Positions 9,035-19,214 of a DNA stretch of 64,000 nt are shown here, one piece after another. Made by a program: the position numbers and the translations under genes. The stretch's first letter is position 1; every line of letters begins with the position of its first letter. The stretch is from Streptococcus pantholopis (GTDB lineage Bacteria; Bacillota; Bacilli; Lactobacillales; Streptococcaceae), in the NCBI RefSeq assembly GCF_001642085.1, contig NZ_CP014699.1, positions 744,001-808,000 of the forward strand. The letters run 5' to 3'. Under the pieces are notes generated by a model, which was not told the origin of the DNA, made no database searches, and saw only the letters and a program-made list of their open reading frames with translations.

Positions 9035-10015
9035 TTAGACTTGGTTAACAATATGAACCTGCTGTTCATCACTGATAGGATAGGTGATGGTTTGATGTCC
9101 GTCCAAGTCTTCGTTATTCAGATCGACTGCTGTGATTTGGCTGTTATGATAAGTTTTGTAATAATAAAGTCCTTTATCTAGATTACAGCAGGAAGAATAA
9201 ATCGTATATTCGTATTTTTGCCCCTCAACCTGGCATAAGCCCATTTGCTGTTCAACAGATCCTAAAATGTGGAAGAACTGGCTGATACTTTCACTTTCTG
9301 AGCTGCCAGACACTGAGTTAAGCCGTATAAAGGCGGCTTTTACAAAGCGTGAAGCGGATGACAAATCGCCTGGCAGCCCAATACCGCCCATTCCCCGGCT
9401 ATAAAGATCTAACTCTATTTGGTCAGAAAAGTGGTTCTCCGGTGTTGCTGTAGATAATGCCCGATAATTATTAAGGTTAAACAGCTGATAGTCGAAAGGA
9501 GGATTGTTGGTCAATACTCCAGCAGGGTTATCATAAAGTTTTAATCCCTCTTTAACACTTTCAATGACAATAGCCTCATCTTTGTCAGCCAGCAGCCAGT
9601 GCAAAGGTGAAAGCGGCAGCTCAGGACTGAAATTGATGTTAACGAGGTTAATGCGGGCTAAAAACTCTTTGGCTTCAGCCACCGTAGAACATTGGCTGAG
9701 AATCCAAGGGATAAATTCAAAAGGAGTGATATTATCTTTTTCGTCTGCAAACGGTTTATAATCTGCGTTGTCCGGAAAGTTGAGTCCAGCCATGGCTAAG
9801 CCTTTTTCGTTCATAGCATCGTAGTATAAAGGATATTCTTTTACATTAGCTGTGATACCGATAATAGCATAATGGCGGTCAATGCTGTCTGCTTTTCGAA
9901 AGACAAAGGGATAATTTCTTGGCGTAATCCTGACAACTTCATTATAAGAAATGTCATAATCAAAATTTCGGCCGAAATAATGATCTTTTGTTGACAATGT
10001 TATCGCAGTACACAT
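9035..10015 (-). CDS. Choloylglycine hydrolase / penicillin V acylase family protein
   Basis: 326 residues, an Ntn-hydrolase of the linear amide hydrolase family. After removal of Met the N-terminal Cys (MCTAITLSTK) is the expected nucleophile. GRNFDYD carries the conserved Arg and Asp, and LTNNPPFDYQ carries the conserved Asn. The start ATG has a strong AAGGAGG. Family members deconjugate bile salts, cleave penicillin V or hydrolyse acyl-homoserine lactones. The substrate cannot be read from sequence, and in an oral-type streptococcus bile salts are not an obvious one. Monocistronic between terminators. Confidence 0.88.
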   Translation of the reverse strand: MCTAITLSTKDHYFGRNFDYDISYNEVVRITPRNYPFVFRKADSIDRHYAIIGITANVKEYPLYYDAMNEKGLAMAGLNFPDNADYKPFADEKDNITPFEFIPWILSQCSTVAEAKEFLARINLVNINFSPELPLSPLHWLLADKDEAIVIESVKEGLKLYDNPAGVLTNNPPFDYQLFNLNNYRALSTATPENHFSDQIELDLYSRGMGGIGLPGDLSSASRFVKAAFIRLNSVSGSSESESISQFFHILGSVEQQMGLCQVEGQKYEYTIYSSCCNLDKGLYYYKTYHNSQITAVDLNNEDLDGHQTITYPISDEQQVHIVNQV

Positions 10016-10173
10016 AATATTGAACCTCCTTAATTATTATAATCTTACATCTTCATGTTAATACTAATTCTAAATTTTTTCAAATAAAGTGTTCATATTT
10101 AGTAAAAATTTGTTGCTGAAGACGAAAGAGAAAAATTGCTTAATCAGCTGCTGAAAAATTTTTGGCCGGCGAA

Positions 10174-10212
10174 AAAACAAAGCTGAGATATTAATCTCAG
10201 CTTTGTTTGCTT
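10174..10212. terminator. Terminator upstream of the hydrolase gene, downstream of ltaS
   Basis: AAACAAAGCTGAGA against TCTCAGCTTTGTTT with a short loop. It lies in the 290-bp region between the ltaS stop (10305) and the hydrolase start (10015). As both genes are on the minus strand, it most likely ends ltaS transcription. Nothing else is recognisable in this gap. Confidence 0.7.
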
Positions 10213-10304
10213 TATGAGAATAAAAATAAAGGGATGCTCTTGAAATCATAATTTTTTTATCCGCTCGCTTTGTTCTTGCTTAATCTCCCCAGATCAGCCT
10301 CAAA

Positions 10305-12461
10305 TTATGGTGCTGAGCTGGAAGAAGAACTGGAGCTTGAAGGAGAAGTATCATGAAGCTCCGCATAGCTGGGTGCCTGAAAGAGGTCCTGAGTTGTTTT
10401 ATTGCCATTTTGGCTGAATATACTGTTTGATTTCTGCCCCAAATCTTTAGCTGTGCTTTCTAGCTGCTTGAGCTGATCTGTGTAGGCTATCTTACTGCTA
10501 TCCATAGGTTTTAAATCCTCATTGTTGTAAAAGCGCAAAAGGTCACCTGTTTGAATAGCATCACTGATCGAAAGCTGCATCGAAGCTACCTCACGAATTT
10601 CTTTCAGTTTGGCTTCTGTTTCCTCATCAGGGTTTGTAATCTCTTCACCGCTTTGCGTGAAATAGGTTCGTCCGCTGTAGCTGGTGTATTCCGGGGTGAT
10701 ATAGTAACCGGAAGTTCGGAGTGCTACAATCTGGTCATTATCCGGTGAGAGGAGGTCTTGACCTAGCTGTATATATTGACTGGTGTCAATCCCTAACAGA
10801 TGAAGCAGTGTTGGCAGCGAGTCAATTTCACCTCCGTAAGTATCGCTGATAAATCCTTGACTGTAGCCAGGAATATGAATCATATAGGGTACCCGCTGAA
10901 GCATAGCATTGTCATACTCTGTCCAAGTTTCCGGATCTTTGCCGAGTAAGCTGGCTAAGCTGGTATTGCGGCTGTTAGAAATCCCGTAGTGATCGCCGTA
11001 CAGAACTATTATCGAATTATCATAGATTCCAGCTGCCTGCAGGTATTTAAAGAAAGCTTCGACCGATGCGTCTAAATAGTTTGCTGTTGCAAAGTATCCA
11101 TTGATGGTTTCATCTCCCGTATCAGCCAGAGGAAAGCCTTCTTCGTCCGCTTCTCCCGACAGGCTGGTGTAGGGATAATGGTTTGAAACAGTGATATACT
11201 TAGCATAAAAAGGCTGCTGGAGCTGCTCTAAATATGTTATGGAATCGGCAAACATATATTTATCATTGAGGCCGTATTGGAAAGAATTGCTCTTGGTTTG
11301 TTCAGAAAAAGAGGCGGAATCAAAGAAATAGTTGTAGCCCCATTGCTTATAGGTGTTGTTTCGGTTCCAAAAGCTGCCGACATTGCCGTGAAAAACAGCA
11401 CTGGAATAGTTATCTTTTTGTGCCAGAATGGACGGAGCGGCGTAAGCGGTGTTGTCACCGCCGTAATTAACCATATAGGATCCGGTATTGAGACCGAATA
11501 ATGATGTTTCCATCATAGTTTCTGCATCTGAAGTCTTACCCGCTTTTACCTGATGGAAAAAGTTGGAAAACGAAATAGTAGACTGAGAATGGTAAAGAGA
11601 GTTAATAAAAGGCGTCACTTCATGTTCGCTTCCATCAGCATTTAACTTATAGTCAATCAGGAATTGCTGAAAACTTTCCAAATGAATCACAATGACATTG
11701 CGATTTTTTGCGATTCCGAAGTATTTAGCATCGGGTTTAGCATAATGATCTGAAACATAGGTTTCGACTTCGGCTAATTTCTCAGCCGTCGCCTCCGAAC
11801 GTTCTTTCTGAGCCTGATAGGTCTGATTAGCGCTGTAAACCGTAAAGGCCGGAAGACCGATAGCACGAACGAGATAGGTATTGGAAAAGCCGCGGGTTAG
11901 AAGCTGCGGCCGGTCAACCTCTGCCATGAATAGATTAATGGAGAAGAAAAGACCGGATAGGGCTGTGACAGCAAAAGCTGCTCGTTTATTGAAAGGGCGG
12001 CTGTCTGTGTTGACTTTTTTTCTGACAAAAATATAAATTAAGAAGAAAAAATCCAGTATATAGATGATATAGCCCGGTTTCAAAAGATTCAATGCAGAAT
12101 CACCCAAGCCTGCCGAAGCGCTTCCGCTGGCCAGCATGGTACTGACAGTGATGAAATCAGTGAATTCACTAAAATAGATAACATTTGCCAGAAGCAGGAA
12201 ATTTAAGATAATATAGACTGCAAATTCTACAGTGTAGAAAGCTTTTGTATTGGTGATATATAAGGGTAGCCCCAGAACCAAAAGGGCGATAGGGAGCGGA
12301 TTGATAACTGTCAGAAAAATTTGGTAAAGATTGCCGACATCTAAGGAAAAATCAATATTGTAGGCCCAGAGGTTTTTTAACCAATAAAACAGCAGCAACG
12401 TTAAAACAAAACCCAGACGGCTGTTCATCATAGCGAGAAATTTGTTTATTACTTTTTTCAC
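10305..12461 (-). CDS. ltaS: Lipoteichoic acid synthase (LtaS-type sulfatase-fold polymerase)
   Basis: 718 residues. About five N-terminal membrane helices (to about residue 200) are followed by an extracellular alkaline-phosphatase-fold domain. Active-site motifs are HLES near residue 259, GKTSDAE with the nucleophile Thr at 310, and YGDHYG. The enzyme transfers glycerol-phosphate from phosphatidylglycerol to the growing LTA chain. The start is a GTG at 12461 with AAGGAAG upstream. The protein ends in a Ser-rich tail (PSSSSSSSSSAP), an oddity outside the catalytic fold. It has an extended -10 promoter and is divergent from the aro operon. Confidence 0.93.
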   Translation of the reverse strand: MKKVINKFLAMMNSRLGFVLTLLLFYWLKNLWAYNIDFSLDVGNLYQIFLTVINPLPIALLVLGLPLYITNTKAFYTVEFAVYIILNFLLLANVIYFSEFTDFITVSTMLASGSASAGLGDSALNLLKPGYIIYILDFFFLIYIFVRKKVNTDSRPFNKRAAFAVTALSGLFFSINLFMAEVDRPQLLTRGFSNTYLVRAIGLPAFTVYSANQTYQAQKERSEATAEKLAEVETYVSDHYAKPDAKYFGIAKNRNVIVIHLESFQQFLIDYKLNADGSEHEVTPFINSLYHSQSTISFSNFFHQVKAGKTSDAETMMETSLFGLNTGSYMVNYGGDNTAYAAPSILAQKDNYSSAVFHGNVGSFWNRNNTYKQWGYNYFFDSASFSEQTKSNSFQYGLNDKYMFADSITYLEQLQQPFYAKYITVSNHYPYTSLSGEADEEGFPLADTGDETINGYFATANYLDASVEAFFKYLQAAGIYDNSIIVLYGDHYGISNSRNTSLASLLGKDPETWTEYDNAMLQRVPYMIHIPGYSQGFISDTYGGEIDSLPTLLHLLGIDTSQYIQLGQDLLSPDNDQIVALRTSGYYITPEYTSYSGRTYFTQSGEEITNPDEETEAKLKEIREVASMQLSISDAIQTGDLLRFYNNEDLKPMDSSKIAYTDQLKQLESTAKDLGQKSNSIFSQNGNKTTQDLFQAPSYAELHDTSPSSSSSSSSSAP

Positions 12462-12511
12462 TAAACTAACTTCCTTATATTAATAGAATTTCCAAAAGGT
12501 TCTTATTCACA

Positions 12512-12520
12512 ATTATACCA
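12512..12520 (-). promoter_or_regulatory. Extended -10 promoter of ltaS
   Basis: On the minus strand the sequence reads TGGTATAAT, a perfect extended -10. A 14-bp perfect palindrome, ATGAAAATTTTCAT (12525-12538), lies immediately upstream, in the spacer/-35 region, and could be an operator shared with the divergent operon. Confidence 0.65.
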
Positions 12521-12581
12521 TAAAATGAAAATTTTCATGTGAGAATAAAGTTTTTTAGGAGTAGGAATTTTGCTGAAAATC

Positions 12582-12590
12582 TGCTATAAT
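12582..12590 (+). promoter_or_regulatory. Extended -10 promoter of the methyltransferase-aro operon
   Basis: TGCTATAAT ends only 7 bp before the ATG at 12598, so the transcript would begin at or next to the start codon. No -35 match is clear. Confidence 0.65.
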
Positions 12591-12597
12591 ATGGGTT

Positions 12598-13764
12598 ATG
12601 AGTAAACTGTATGTGACTTCTGCAGCCGAAAGGAAAATAAGCAGAGGAATTCAGTGTTTAGAGGCGAAAGATTTTCAAGAATTAAAGCAGACGGATAAAG
12701 AAGTTTTGCTTTACAATAAAGCGCAGCAATTTCTGGGAACAGCTTATCTATCTAAGCAGAATAAGGGAGTTGGTTGGTTTGTATCAAAAGAAAAAATAAC
12801 CTTAAATAAGGCCTATTTTGTTGCCCTTTTTCGGGCTGCTCGGAAGAGACGGTCCTTTTACGAACGCTCGGATGGGACGACAGCTTACCGTGTTTTTAAT
12901 CAGGACGGTGATTTTTTTGGCGGTCTAACAGTCGATTTATACGGGGATTATGCGCTTTTCTCTTGGTATAATGCCTTTGTGTACACTATTCGTCAGACGA
13001 TTGTTGCTGCCTTCAAAGAGGTCTTTGCTGACAAAGTGAAGGGTGCCTATGAGAAGGTTCGTTTTGATGGGCCTGCCTATGACTCCTCTTTTGTTTATGG
13101 AGAAAGAGCAGCAGAAAAGTTTCTTATCGCTGAAAACGGCCTAAAATACAGTGTTTTTCTAAACCAAGGTTTGATGACCGGTCTTTTTTTGGACCAGCGC
13201 GAAATTCGCAAGGATTTAGCTAACGGTTTAGCAGCCGGTAAACGATTGCTCAATCTTTTTTCCTATACGGCAGCCTTTTCTCTTGCTGCTGCTTCTGGGG
13301 GAGCAAAAGAGACAGTGTCGGTTGATCTGGCTAAGAGATCTAAGGAGCTCTCACAAGCCCATTTTGCAGCCAATGCTATTGCAGATGACAGCCATCAGTT
13401 TCTTATCATGGATGTGTTTGACTACCTAAAATATGCTAAGCGGAAGGGCCTCCTGTTTGATATTATTCTGATTGATCCGCCCAGTTTTGCGCGGAATAAG
13501 AAGCAAACTTTTTCGGTTCATAAGGATTATCCCAGATTAATTTCTCAGTCACTGGATATTTTAACCGAAGGAGGGATGATCATTGCTGCGGTCAATGCAG
13601 CTAACATGAGTATTTCCCGATTTCAAAAAGAACTGGAAAAGGGGTTTAGCACACGCAGACACACTTACCTTAGTCTCAAGCAGCTGCCGGACGACTTTGC
13701 TGTAAATCAAGCAGATGAAAAAAGTAATTATTTAAAAGTATTCACAATAAAGGTGGAAAAATGA
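12598..13764 (+). CDS. Class I SAM-dependent rRNA methyltransferase (RlmI/YwbD-like, PUA domain)
   Basis: 388 residues. The N-terminal PUA-like domain (to about 75) is followed by an RlmI-type central region ([16 protein letters not shown]) and a Rossmann methyltransferase domain with [15 protein letters not shown] and the catalytic-loop motif [10 protein letters not shown]. The family methylates cytosine C5 in 23S rRNA. No Shine-Dalgarno is visible and the -10 element ends at 12590, so the mRNA may be leaderless. The stop overlaps the aroD start (ATGA), placing it at the head of the shikimate operon. Confidence 0.88.
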   Translation: MSKLYVTSAAERKISRGIQCLEAKDFQELKQTDKEVLLYNKAQQFLGTAYLSKQNKGVGWFVSKEKITLNKAYFVALFRAARKRRSFYERSDGTTAYRVFNQDGDFFGGLTVDLYGDYALFSWYNAFVYTIRQTIVAAFKEVFADKVKGAYEKVRFDGPAYDSSFVYGERAAEKFLIAENGLKYSVFLNQGLMTGLFLDQREIRKDLANGLAAGKRLLNLFSYTAAFSLAAASGGAKETVSVDLAKRSKELSQAHFAANAIADDSHQFLIMDVFDYLKYAKRKGLLFDIILIDPPSFARNKKQTFSVHKDYPRLISQSLDILTEGGMIIAAVNAANMSISRFQKELEKGFSTRRHTYLSLKQLPDDFAVNQADEKSNYLKVFTIKVEK

Positions 13765-14438
13765 AGATAGTAGTACCAGTAATGCCTCGAAGTCTTGAAG
13801 AAGTTCAAGCGTTTGAACTTTCCCAATTTGAAACGGCTGATATTGTTGAGTGGCGGGCAGATTTTTTAAATAAAGATGATATTATGACGGTTGCTCCGGC
13901 TATTTTTGAAAAATTTGCCGGCTTTGAAATCCTTTTTACGCTCCGAACGACCAAAGAAGGCGGCAACATTGACTTGTCTGATGAGGAGTATTTGGGTCTG
14001 ATTAAGGGTATCAGTTCGATTTACAATCCGGATTATATTGATTTCGAATATTTCACACATATGGAAGCTTTTCAGGAAATGCTGGACTACCCTAATTTAG
14101 TCTTGTCCTATCATAATTTTCATGAAACTCCGGAAAATATCATGGAAGCTTTTTCTGAACTAACAGCTCTGGCGCCTAGAGTTGTCAAAATAGCGGTAAT
14201 GCCTAAAAGCGAGCAAGATGTTTTAGATTTGATGAATTATACCAGAGGCTTCAAAACGCTTAATCCTGAGCAGCTCTATGCCACCATGTCCATGGGAAAA
14301 TTGGGGCGTATTTCACGAATGTGCGGTGACTTGGTCGGTTCCAGCTGGAGTTTTGCCAGCCTTGAGCAAGTCAGCGCTCCCGGACAGATTGCGCTTCCCG
14401 ATATGAGAAAAATTAAGGAGATTCTTGATGCAGATTGA
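13761..14438 (+). CDS. aroD: 3-dehydroquinate dehydratase, type I
   Basis: 225 residues. It dehydrates 3-dehydroquinate to 3-dehydroshikimate through a Schiff base. The lysine is K143 in VVKIAVMP and the general acid-base histidine lies in YHNFHE (118/121). The N-terminus EWRADFL carries the substrate-binding Glu and Arg. Translationally coupled by ATGA to the gene before it, and overlapping aroE by 11 bp. Confidence 0.97.
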   Translation: MKIVVPVMPRSLEEVQAFELSQFETADIVEWRADFLNKDDIMTVAPAIFEKFAGFEILFTLRTTKEGGNIDLSDEEYLGLIKGISSIYNPDYIDFEYFTHMEAFQEMLDYPNLVLSYHNFHETPENIMEAFSELTALAPRVVKIAVMPKSEQDVLDLMNYTRGFKTLNPEQLYATMSMGKLGRISRMCGDLVGSSWSFASLEQVSAPGQIALPDMRKIKEILDAD

Positions 14439-15291
14439 CGGTCATACTAGGCTGGCAGCTGTAGTTGCCAGTCCGATAAAGCATTCAATCTCTCCTTTTA
14501 TCCATAATTACGCCTTTGCCCAATTAGGCATTAACGGTGTTTATGTCGCTTGGGATACACGGCCGGAGGATTTGGAGGAGACCGTAAAAAATATTCGGCG
14601 CTATAATATGTGGGGGATTAATTTGTCCATGCCTTATAAAAGAGTGGTGACGCCTTATCTTGATGAGCTGGATGTCAGTGCTTCTTTATTTGGAATGGTC
14701 AATACGGTTGTCAACCGCGATGGTAAACTAATCGGCTACAATACAGACGGCTACGGTTTTTTTGCCTCTCTCCCCAGTGATTTTACTATTAAGGGGACAA
14801 CACTGACGGTTTTGGGAGGAAGCGGTGCTGCTACAGCTATCTCTGCTTATGCGGCCAGACACGGTGTCGCTAAAATTAATATGTTTAACAAGGAGAAGTA
14901 CCTCGAAGTCACACGGCAGCGTCAGGGCAAGGTGACTGAGGTAACAGGTGTTCCTGTGGCCGTTTTTGATTTAGCTGATCAGGCCCTTATTCAGCAGAAA
15001 ATCAATGAGGCTGATTTAGTGGTCAATGCCAATGGTGTTGGCATGGATGGTATTACCATGGTCGTGCTTCCTGAAACGCGTTTCAAACAGGGGCAGCTGG
15101 TCGCAGATGTAATCTACAATCCTTTTGAAACTCCTTTTATCAAACTGGCTAAATCGCAAGGCATAGAGACCATCAATGGTTTGGGAATGCTTCTGCATCA
15201 GGCTGCTGAGACTTTCAGACTGTGGACAGGGCAGGAAATGCCGGTAATCGAAATTTGGGATGAGCTTTTGAAAAAGTATGCTATCAAGTAA
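14428..15291 (+). CDS. aroE: Shikimate 5-dehydrogenase
   Basis: 287 residues. NADPH-dependent reduction of 3-dehydroshikimate. The shikimate-binding SPIKHSISP, catalytic MPYK lysine, NTDGYGF and the nucleotide-binding GGSGAAT are all present. ATG at 14428, with AAGGAG at 14414-14419. It overlaps the aroD stop by 11 bp in another frame, indicating coupling. Confidence 0.96.
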   Translation: MQIDGHTRLAAVVASPIKHSISPFIHNYAFAQLGINGVYVAWDTRPEDLEETVKNIRRYNMWGINLSMPYKRVVTPYLDELDVSASLFGMVNTVVNRDGKLIGYNTDGYGFFASLPSDFTIKGTTLTVLGGSGAATAISAYAARHGVAKINMFNKEKYLEVTRQRQGKVTEVTGVPVAVFDLADQALIQQKINEADLVVNANGVGMDGITMVVLPETRFKQGQLVADVIYNPFETPFIKLAKSQGIETINGLGMLLHQAAETFRLWTGQEMPVIEIWDELLKKYAIK

Positions 15292-15303
15292 GCAGGTGAG
15301 TGA

Positions 15304-16371
15304 ATGAATTTACGGGTTAATCTATCGAGCAATCCTTATGACATTATTATTGACAGACACTCTTTAGCAAAGGCAGGAGAATGGGTCAGCAGCATTTGGC
15401 AGCCGCAGAAAATTGCGGTAATTACTGATAACCATGTTGGCAGTCTGTATGCCGAGAAAGTTAAACTCAGCCTTGAGGATGCAGGGTTTGATGTGGTTGT
15501 TTTTGATTTTTTGGAAGGTGAAGCCAGTAAAAGTCTGACAACTGTCAATAAAGCTTATGAGTTTCTGGTGGAACAATCCTTAACGCGGAGCGACGGGATT
15601 GTGGCTCTCGGCGGTGGGGTTGTCGGAGATTTGGCTGGATTTGTAGCCTCTACTTATATGCGAGGGCTGCATTTTTTACAAATTCCTACCAGTCTGACTG
15701 CTCAAGTGGATTCTTCTATAGGCGGCAAAACAGGAGTTAATACAGTATTTGCTAAAAATATGGTAGGAACATTCGCTCAGCCTGACGGTGTCCTGATTGA
15801 TCCAGAAACGCTTAAGACGTTGGGAAGAAGAGAGCTGATTGAAGGTATGGGTGAGGTGATTAAATATGCACTGATTGCTGATCCTGAACTTTGGCAGGAG
15901 CTCCTTTCTATGGATGGTTCAGTTCAGTCTATCTTAGATCATGCAGACTCCATTATTTATCATTCCTGCAATGTTAAACGTAACGTCGTAGTTGAAGATG
16001 AATTTGACAATGGTAAGCGGCTCTATTTAAATTTCGGCCATACTATCGGTCATGCTGTTGAGGCGACTGCAGGCTACGGTCAAGTAATGCACGGGGAAGC
16101 AGTGGCAATCGGGATGGTTCAGATGGCTCGGGCAGCTGAGAAAAAAAGACTGATGCCGGCTGGAATCGCAGACGACATTGCTGCTATGTGCCAAAAATTC
16201 GGCTTACCAACAGTTTATCAGCCATGGGATATAAATAAATTATATGATGCTTTAAGGCATGATAAGAAGGCTCGCGGCAGTTCTATTAAGACGGTCATTG
16301 TTCCGGAACTGGGGCGGGCAGCTATCAATCAAATCCCCCTTGAAGAAATGAAAGACTATTTGGAGAGATAG
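15304..16371 (+). CDS. aroB: 3-dehydroquinate synthase
   Basis: 355 residues. It converts DAHP to 3-dehydroquinate using NAD and a divalent metal. The NAD-binding [11 protein letters not shown] and the metal-ligand histidine motif [10 protein letters not shown] are visible, as is [16 protein letters not shown]. The start follows AGCAGGTGAGTG. Its stop TAG abuts the aroC ATG. Confidence 0.97.
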   Translation: MNLRVNLSSNPYDIIIDRHSLAKAGEWVSSIWQPQKIAVITDNHVGSLYAEKVKLSLEDAGFDVVVFDFLEGEASKSLTTVNKAYEFLVEQSLTRSDGIVALGGGVVGDLAGFVASTYMRGLHFLQIPTSLTAQVDSSIGGKTGVNTVFAKNMVGTFAQPDGVLIDPETLKTLGRRELIEGMGEVIKYALIADPELWQELLSMDGSVQSILDHADSIIYHSCNVKRNVVVEDEFDNGKRLYLNFGHTIGHAVEATAGYGQVMHGEAVAIGMVQMARAAEKKRLMPAGIADDIAAMCQKFGLPTVYQPWDINKLYDALRHDKKARGSSIKTVIVPELGRAAINQIPLEEMKDYLER

Positions 16372-17538
16372 ATGAGATATTTAACAGCGGGTGAGTCACA
16401 TGGTCCGCGTCTGACAGCTATCATTGAAGGTGTGCCTGCGGGTCTTTCCCTGACGGCAGAAGATATTAATATTGACCTCAAACGGCGCCAAGGCGGCTAC
16501 GGCCGGGGCGGCCGTATGAAAATCGAATCGGATCGGGTTGTTTTTACCTCTGGTGTCCGCCATGGTAAAACAACAGGTGCGCCGATTACTATGGATGTTA
16601 TCAATAAAGACCATCAAAAATGGCTGGAAATTATGTCAGCAGAGGATATTGACAATCGGCTCAAAACTAAGCGCAAAATTACCCATCCGCGTCCCGGCCA
16701 CGCTGATCTGGTGGGCGGTATGAAATACCGTTTTGAGGATTTACGCAATTCGCTGGAGCGTTCTTCAGCGCGTGAAACGACCATGCGTGTGGCAGTAGGA
16801 GCTGTCGCCAAGCGCATTCTGACTGAACTCGATATTGAAATTGCTAATCATGTAGTCGTCTTTGGCGGTAAAACAATTGCTGTTCCGGACGGCTTAACTG
16901 TTTCGGAAATCAAAACCTTAGCCGGACAGTCTGAGCTTTCTGTAGTCAATCAGGAACGTGAGCAGGAAATTAAGGATTATATCGACCGAATCAAAAAAGA
17001 GGGCGATACAATTGGCGGCGTTGTTGAAACAATTGTCGGCGGCGTGCCAGCTGGTCTGGGGTCTTATGTCCAATGGGACAGAAAATTAGACGGCAAGCTT
17101 GCTCAGGCAGTTGTTTCTATTAATGCTTTTAAGGGGGTTGAATTTGGCGTCGGCTTTCAGGCTGGCTATAGAAGAGGCTCTGAAGTGATGGATGAAATTC
17201 TGTGGAATGAAGAAGACGGCTATACTCGCCGTACCAACAATCTCGGCGGCTTTGAAGGCGGTATGACCAATGGACAGCCAATTGTCGTGCGAGGAGTGAT
17301 GAAGCCTATTCCGACACTTTATAAACCGCTGATGTCAGTTGATATTGAAACCCATGAGCCTTATAAGGCTACGGTAGAACGTTCTGACCCTACGGCTCTG
17401 CCGGCTGCCGGTGTTGTTATGGAAGCTGTTGTGGCGACAGTTATTGCTAATGAACTTTTGGACAAATTTTCTTCAGATAATATGGAAGAATTAAAAGAAG
17501 CTGTCGCCGGCCACCGGGAGTTTGTTAAACATTTTTAG
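16372..17538 (+). CDS. aroC: Chorismate synthase
   Basis: 388 residues. It converts EPSP to chorismate with reduced FMN. The signature LTAGESHGP lies at the N-terminus, with [12 protein letters not shown] and [12 protein letters not shown] further in. It starts directly after the aroB stop, so the genes are coupled. aroA, aroK and pheA, which I expect next in mutans streptococci, do not follow here. Confidence 0.97.
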   Translation: MRYLTAGESHGPRLTAIIEGVPAGLSLTAEDINIDLKRRQGGYGRGGRMKIESDRVVFTSGVRHGKTTGAPITMDVINKDHQKWLEIMSAEDIDNRLKTKRKITHPRPGHADLVGGMKYRFEDLRNSLERSSARETTMRVAVGAVAKRILTELDIEIANHVVVFGGKTIAVPDGLTVSEIKTLAGQSELSVVNQEREQEIKDYIDRIKKEGDTIGGVVETIVGGVPAGLGSYVQWDRKLDGKLAQAVVSINAFKGVEFGVGFQAGYRRGSEVMDEILWNEEDGYTRRTNNLGGFEGGMTNGQPIVVRGVMKPIPTLYKPLMSVDIETHEPYKATVERSDPTALPAAGVVMEAVVATVIANELLDKFSSDNMEELKEAVAGHREFVKHF

Positions 17539-17567
17539 GCTGACAGCTTATGGGATTGGAGTAAAAT

Positions 17568-18674
17568 ATGGAAGAGAAAATCATCTATATAGCCGGATTA
17601 GGGTTGATTGGAGGGTCGCTGGCTCTGGGAATTAAGCGCAGGCACCCTCATTATAAGATACTTGGCTATAATCGTTCTGATAAATCACGGATTATCGCTT
17701 TGGAACGCGGCTTGGTTGATGAAGCGACCGATGATTTTAAAGCTTTTGCTCCTCTGGCTGATGTGATTATTCTGGCTGTGCCGATTAAACAAACCATCAC
17801 CTTCCTTAAAATTTTATCTGAAATTGATTTGAAAGAGAATGTGATTATTACAGATGCCGGTTCAACTAAGTTAGAAATCGTGTCAGCTGCTGAGCAATAT
17901 CTGACGGGAAGACCAGTGCAGTTTGTCGGTTCGCATCCTATGGCCGGCAGTCATAAATCCGGTGCGGCAGCAGCAGATGTGCACTTATTCGAAAATGCTT
18001 ATTATATTTTTACTCCCAGTAAATTGACAGGACAGCAGACGATTGCAGATTTAAAAGATCTGCTGTCAGGTTTGCAGGCCAGATTTATTGAAATTGAGGC
18101 TGCTGAACATGATCGGGTAACCAGCCAGATTTCGCATTTTCCTCATATTTTATCTGCCAGTTTGATGGAACAAGCCGGGGACTATGCTGCTGAACATGAG
18201 ATGGCCAGCCGTTTCGCAGCCGGTGGCTTTCGTGATATGACCCGTATTGCTGAGAGTGAGCCCGGCATGTGGACCAGTATTCTTTTAACGAATAAAGCAG
18301 CTGTTTTGGAGCGTATTTCAGACTTTAAACAGCGTCTGGACAGTGTTGCAGAGCTCATTTCTCAAAATGATGAAAATGCGATTTGGGACTATTTTGCTAA
18401 GGCAAGACAGACCCGCAAAGAAATGGAAATACACAAACGCGGCGGTCTTGAAAGTTCATTTGATATTTTTGTGGATGTTCCGGATGAAGAAGACGTGATT
18501 TTGGAAATTTTGGAGCTCTTACGAGGGACTTCTCTGGTCAATGTTCATATTAATGAGGAAAATCGAGAAGACATTAACGGTATTCTCCAAATTTCTTTTA
18601 AAAATGCTAATGATTTGGAACATGCACGGCAAGTGATTACAAGTAAGACTGCTTATAAGGTTTTTATTGAATAG
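17568..18674 (+). CDS. tyrA: Prephenate dehydrogenase with ACT-like C-terminus
   Basis: 368 residues. NAD-dependent oxidative decarboxylation of prephenate to 4-hydroxyphenylpyruvate. The NAD site is GLGLIGGSLALGI and the active-site segment is GSHPMAGSHKSG. The last 70 residues (LESSFDIFVDVPDEEDVIL onward) fit an ACT regulatory domain, consistent with tyrosine feedback. Shine-Dalgarno TTGGAG upstream of the ATG. Same operon as aroC. Confidence 0.95.
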   Translation: MEEKIIYIAGLGLIGGSLALGIKRRHPHYKILGYNRSDKSRIIALERGLVDEATDDFKAFAPLADVIILAVPIKQTITFLKILSEIDLKENVIITDAGSTKLEIVSAAEQYLTGRPVQFVGSHPMAGSHKSGAAAADVHLFENAYYIFTPSKLTGQQTIADLKDLLSGLQARFIEIEAAEHDRVTSQISHFPHILSASLMEQAGDYAAEHEMASRFAAGGFRDMTRIAESEPGMWTSILLTNKAAVLERISDFKQRLDSVAELISQNDENAIWDYFAKARQTRKEMEIHKRGGLESSFDIFVDVPDEEDVILEILELLRGTSLVNVHINEENREDINGILQISFKNANDLEHARQVITSKTAYKVFIE

Positions 18675-18683
18675 GAGACAGTA

Positions 18684-19019
18684 ATGGCAAATGTTTATGA
18701 TATTGCAAATGAGTTAGAAAGAGCTATTCGGGTGCTTCCTGAGTATCAGGCAGCAGTTACTGCTAAGTCAGCTGTTGAGGCTGACAGCGAGGCTAAGGAA
18801 CTTTGGGAGCAATTTTTACAAGCTCAGAAAAAGTTTCAGACTATGATGCAGTCAGGGCAAGCGCCTTCTCAAGAGGAACAGGAAGAATTAACTGTCTTGG
18901 GGCAAAAAATCGAAGAAAACCCTGTTTTGAAGGCTTATCTCGAGCAGCAGCAGCGTTTGTCTGTTTATATTGCTGACATTGAAAAAATTGTTTATGCGCC
19001 TTTGCGGGACCTTCAGTAA
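18684..19019 (+). CDS. YlbF/YmcA family protein
   Basis: 111 residues, nearly all helical, with [22 protein letters not shown] and [10 protein letters not shown] segments typical of the YlbF/YmcA family. In Bacillus, family members form a complex influencing RNA processing. In streptococci the gene regularly follows tyrA, and its role is not defined. It starts 9 bp after tyrA and is the last gene of the operon, followed by a strong terminator. Confidence 0.9.
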   Translation: MANVYDIANELERAIRVLPEYQAAVTAKSAVEADSEAKELWEQFLQAQKKFQTMMQSGQAPSQEEQEELTVLGQKIEENPVLKAYLEQQQRLSVYIADIEKIVYAPLRDLQ

Positions 19020-19031
19020 AAATGCCCTATT

Positions 19032-19070
19032 AATAAGCGGTCAGTCTATTTAGACTGACCGCTTATTTTA
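19032..19070 (+). terminator. Terminator of the aro operon
   Basis: A perfect 15-bp stem, AATAAGCGGTCAGTC at 19032-19046 against GACTGACCGCTTATT at 19053-19067, loop TATTTA, then a short T-rich tail. Confidence 0.9.
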
Positions 19071-19160
19071 TCCAGATACAGAGGCCGATAGCAATCTTTT
19101 TAAAAGATTGATAGGCTAATTGGCCCCCTTCCTCACTTATAAGAAGGACGTAGCAGATTT

Positions 19161-19189
19161 TTGTTTTAAATGCCTTTTTATGCTAAAGT
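19161..19189 (+). promoter_or_regulatory. Probable promoter of the array-gor transcript
   Basis: TTGTTT at 19161-19166, a 17-bp spacer and TAAAGT at 19184-19189 preceded by TGC (extended -10 form). It would give gor a leader of about 860 nt containing the whole repeat array. Confidence 0.45.
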
Positions 19190-19214
19190 AAAATTATCCT
19201 AGTCAAACAGATTG

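Noticed and set aside
8842..9181. Short open frames around the rplT terminator
   Set aside because: They run through the terminator hairpin and overlap the hydrolase gene.
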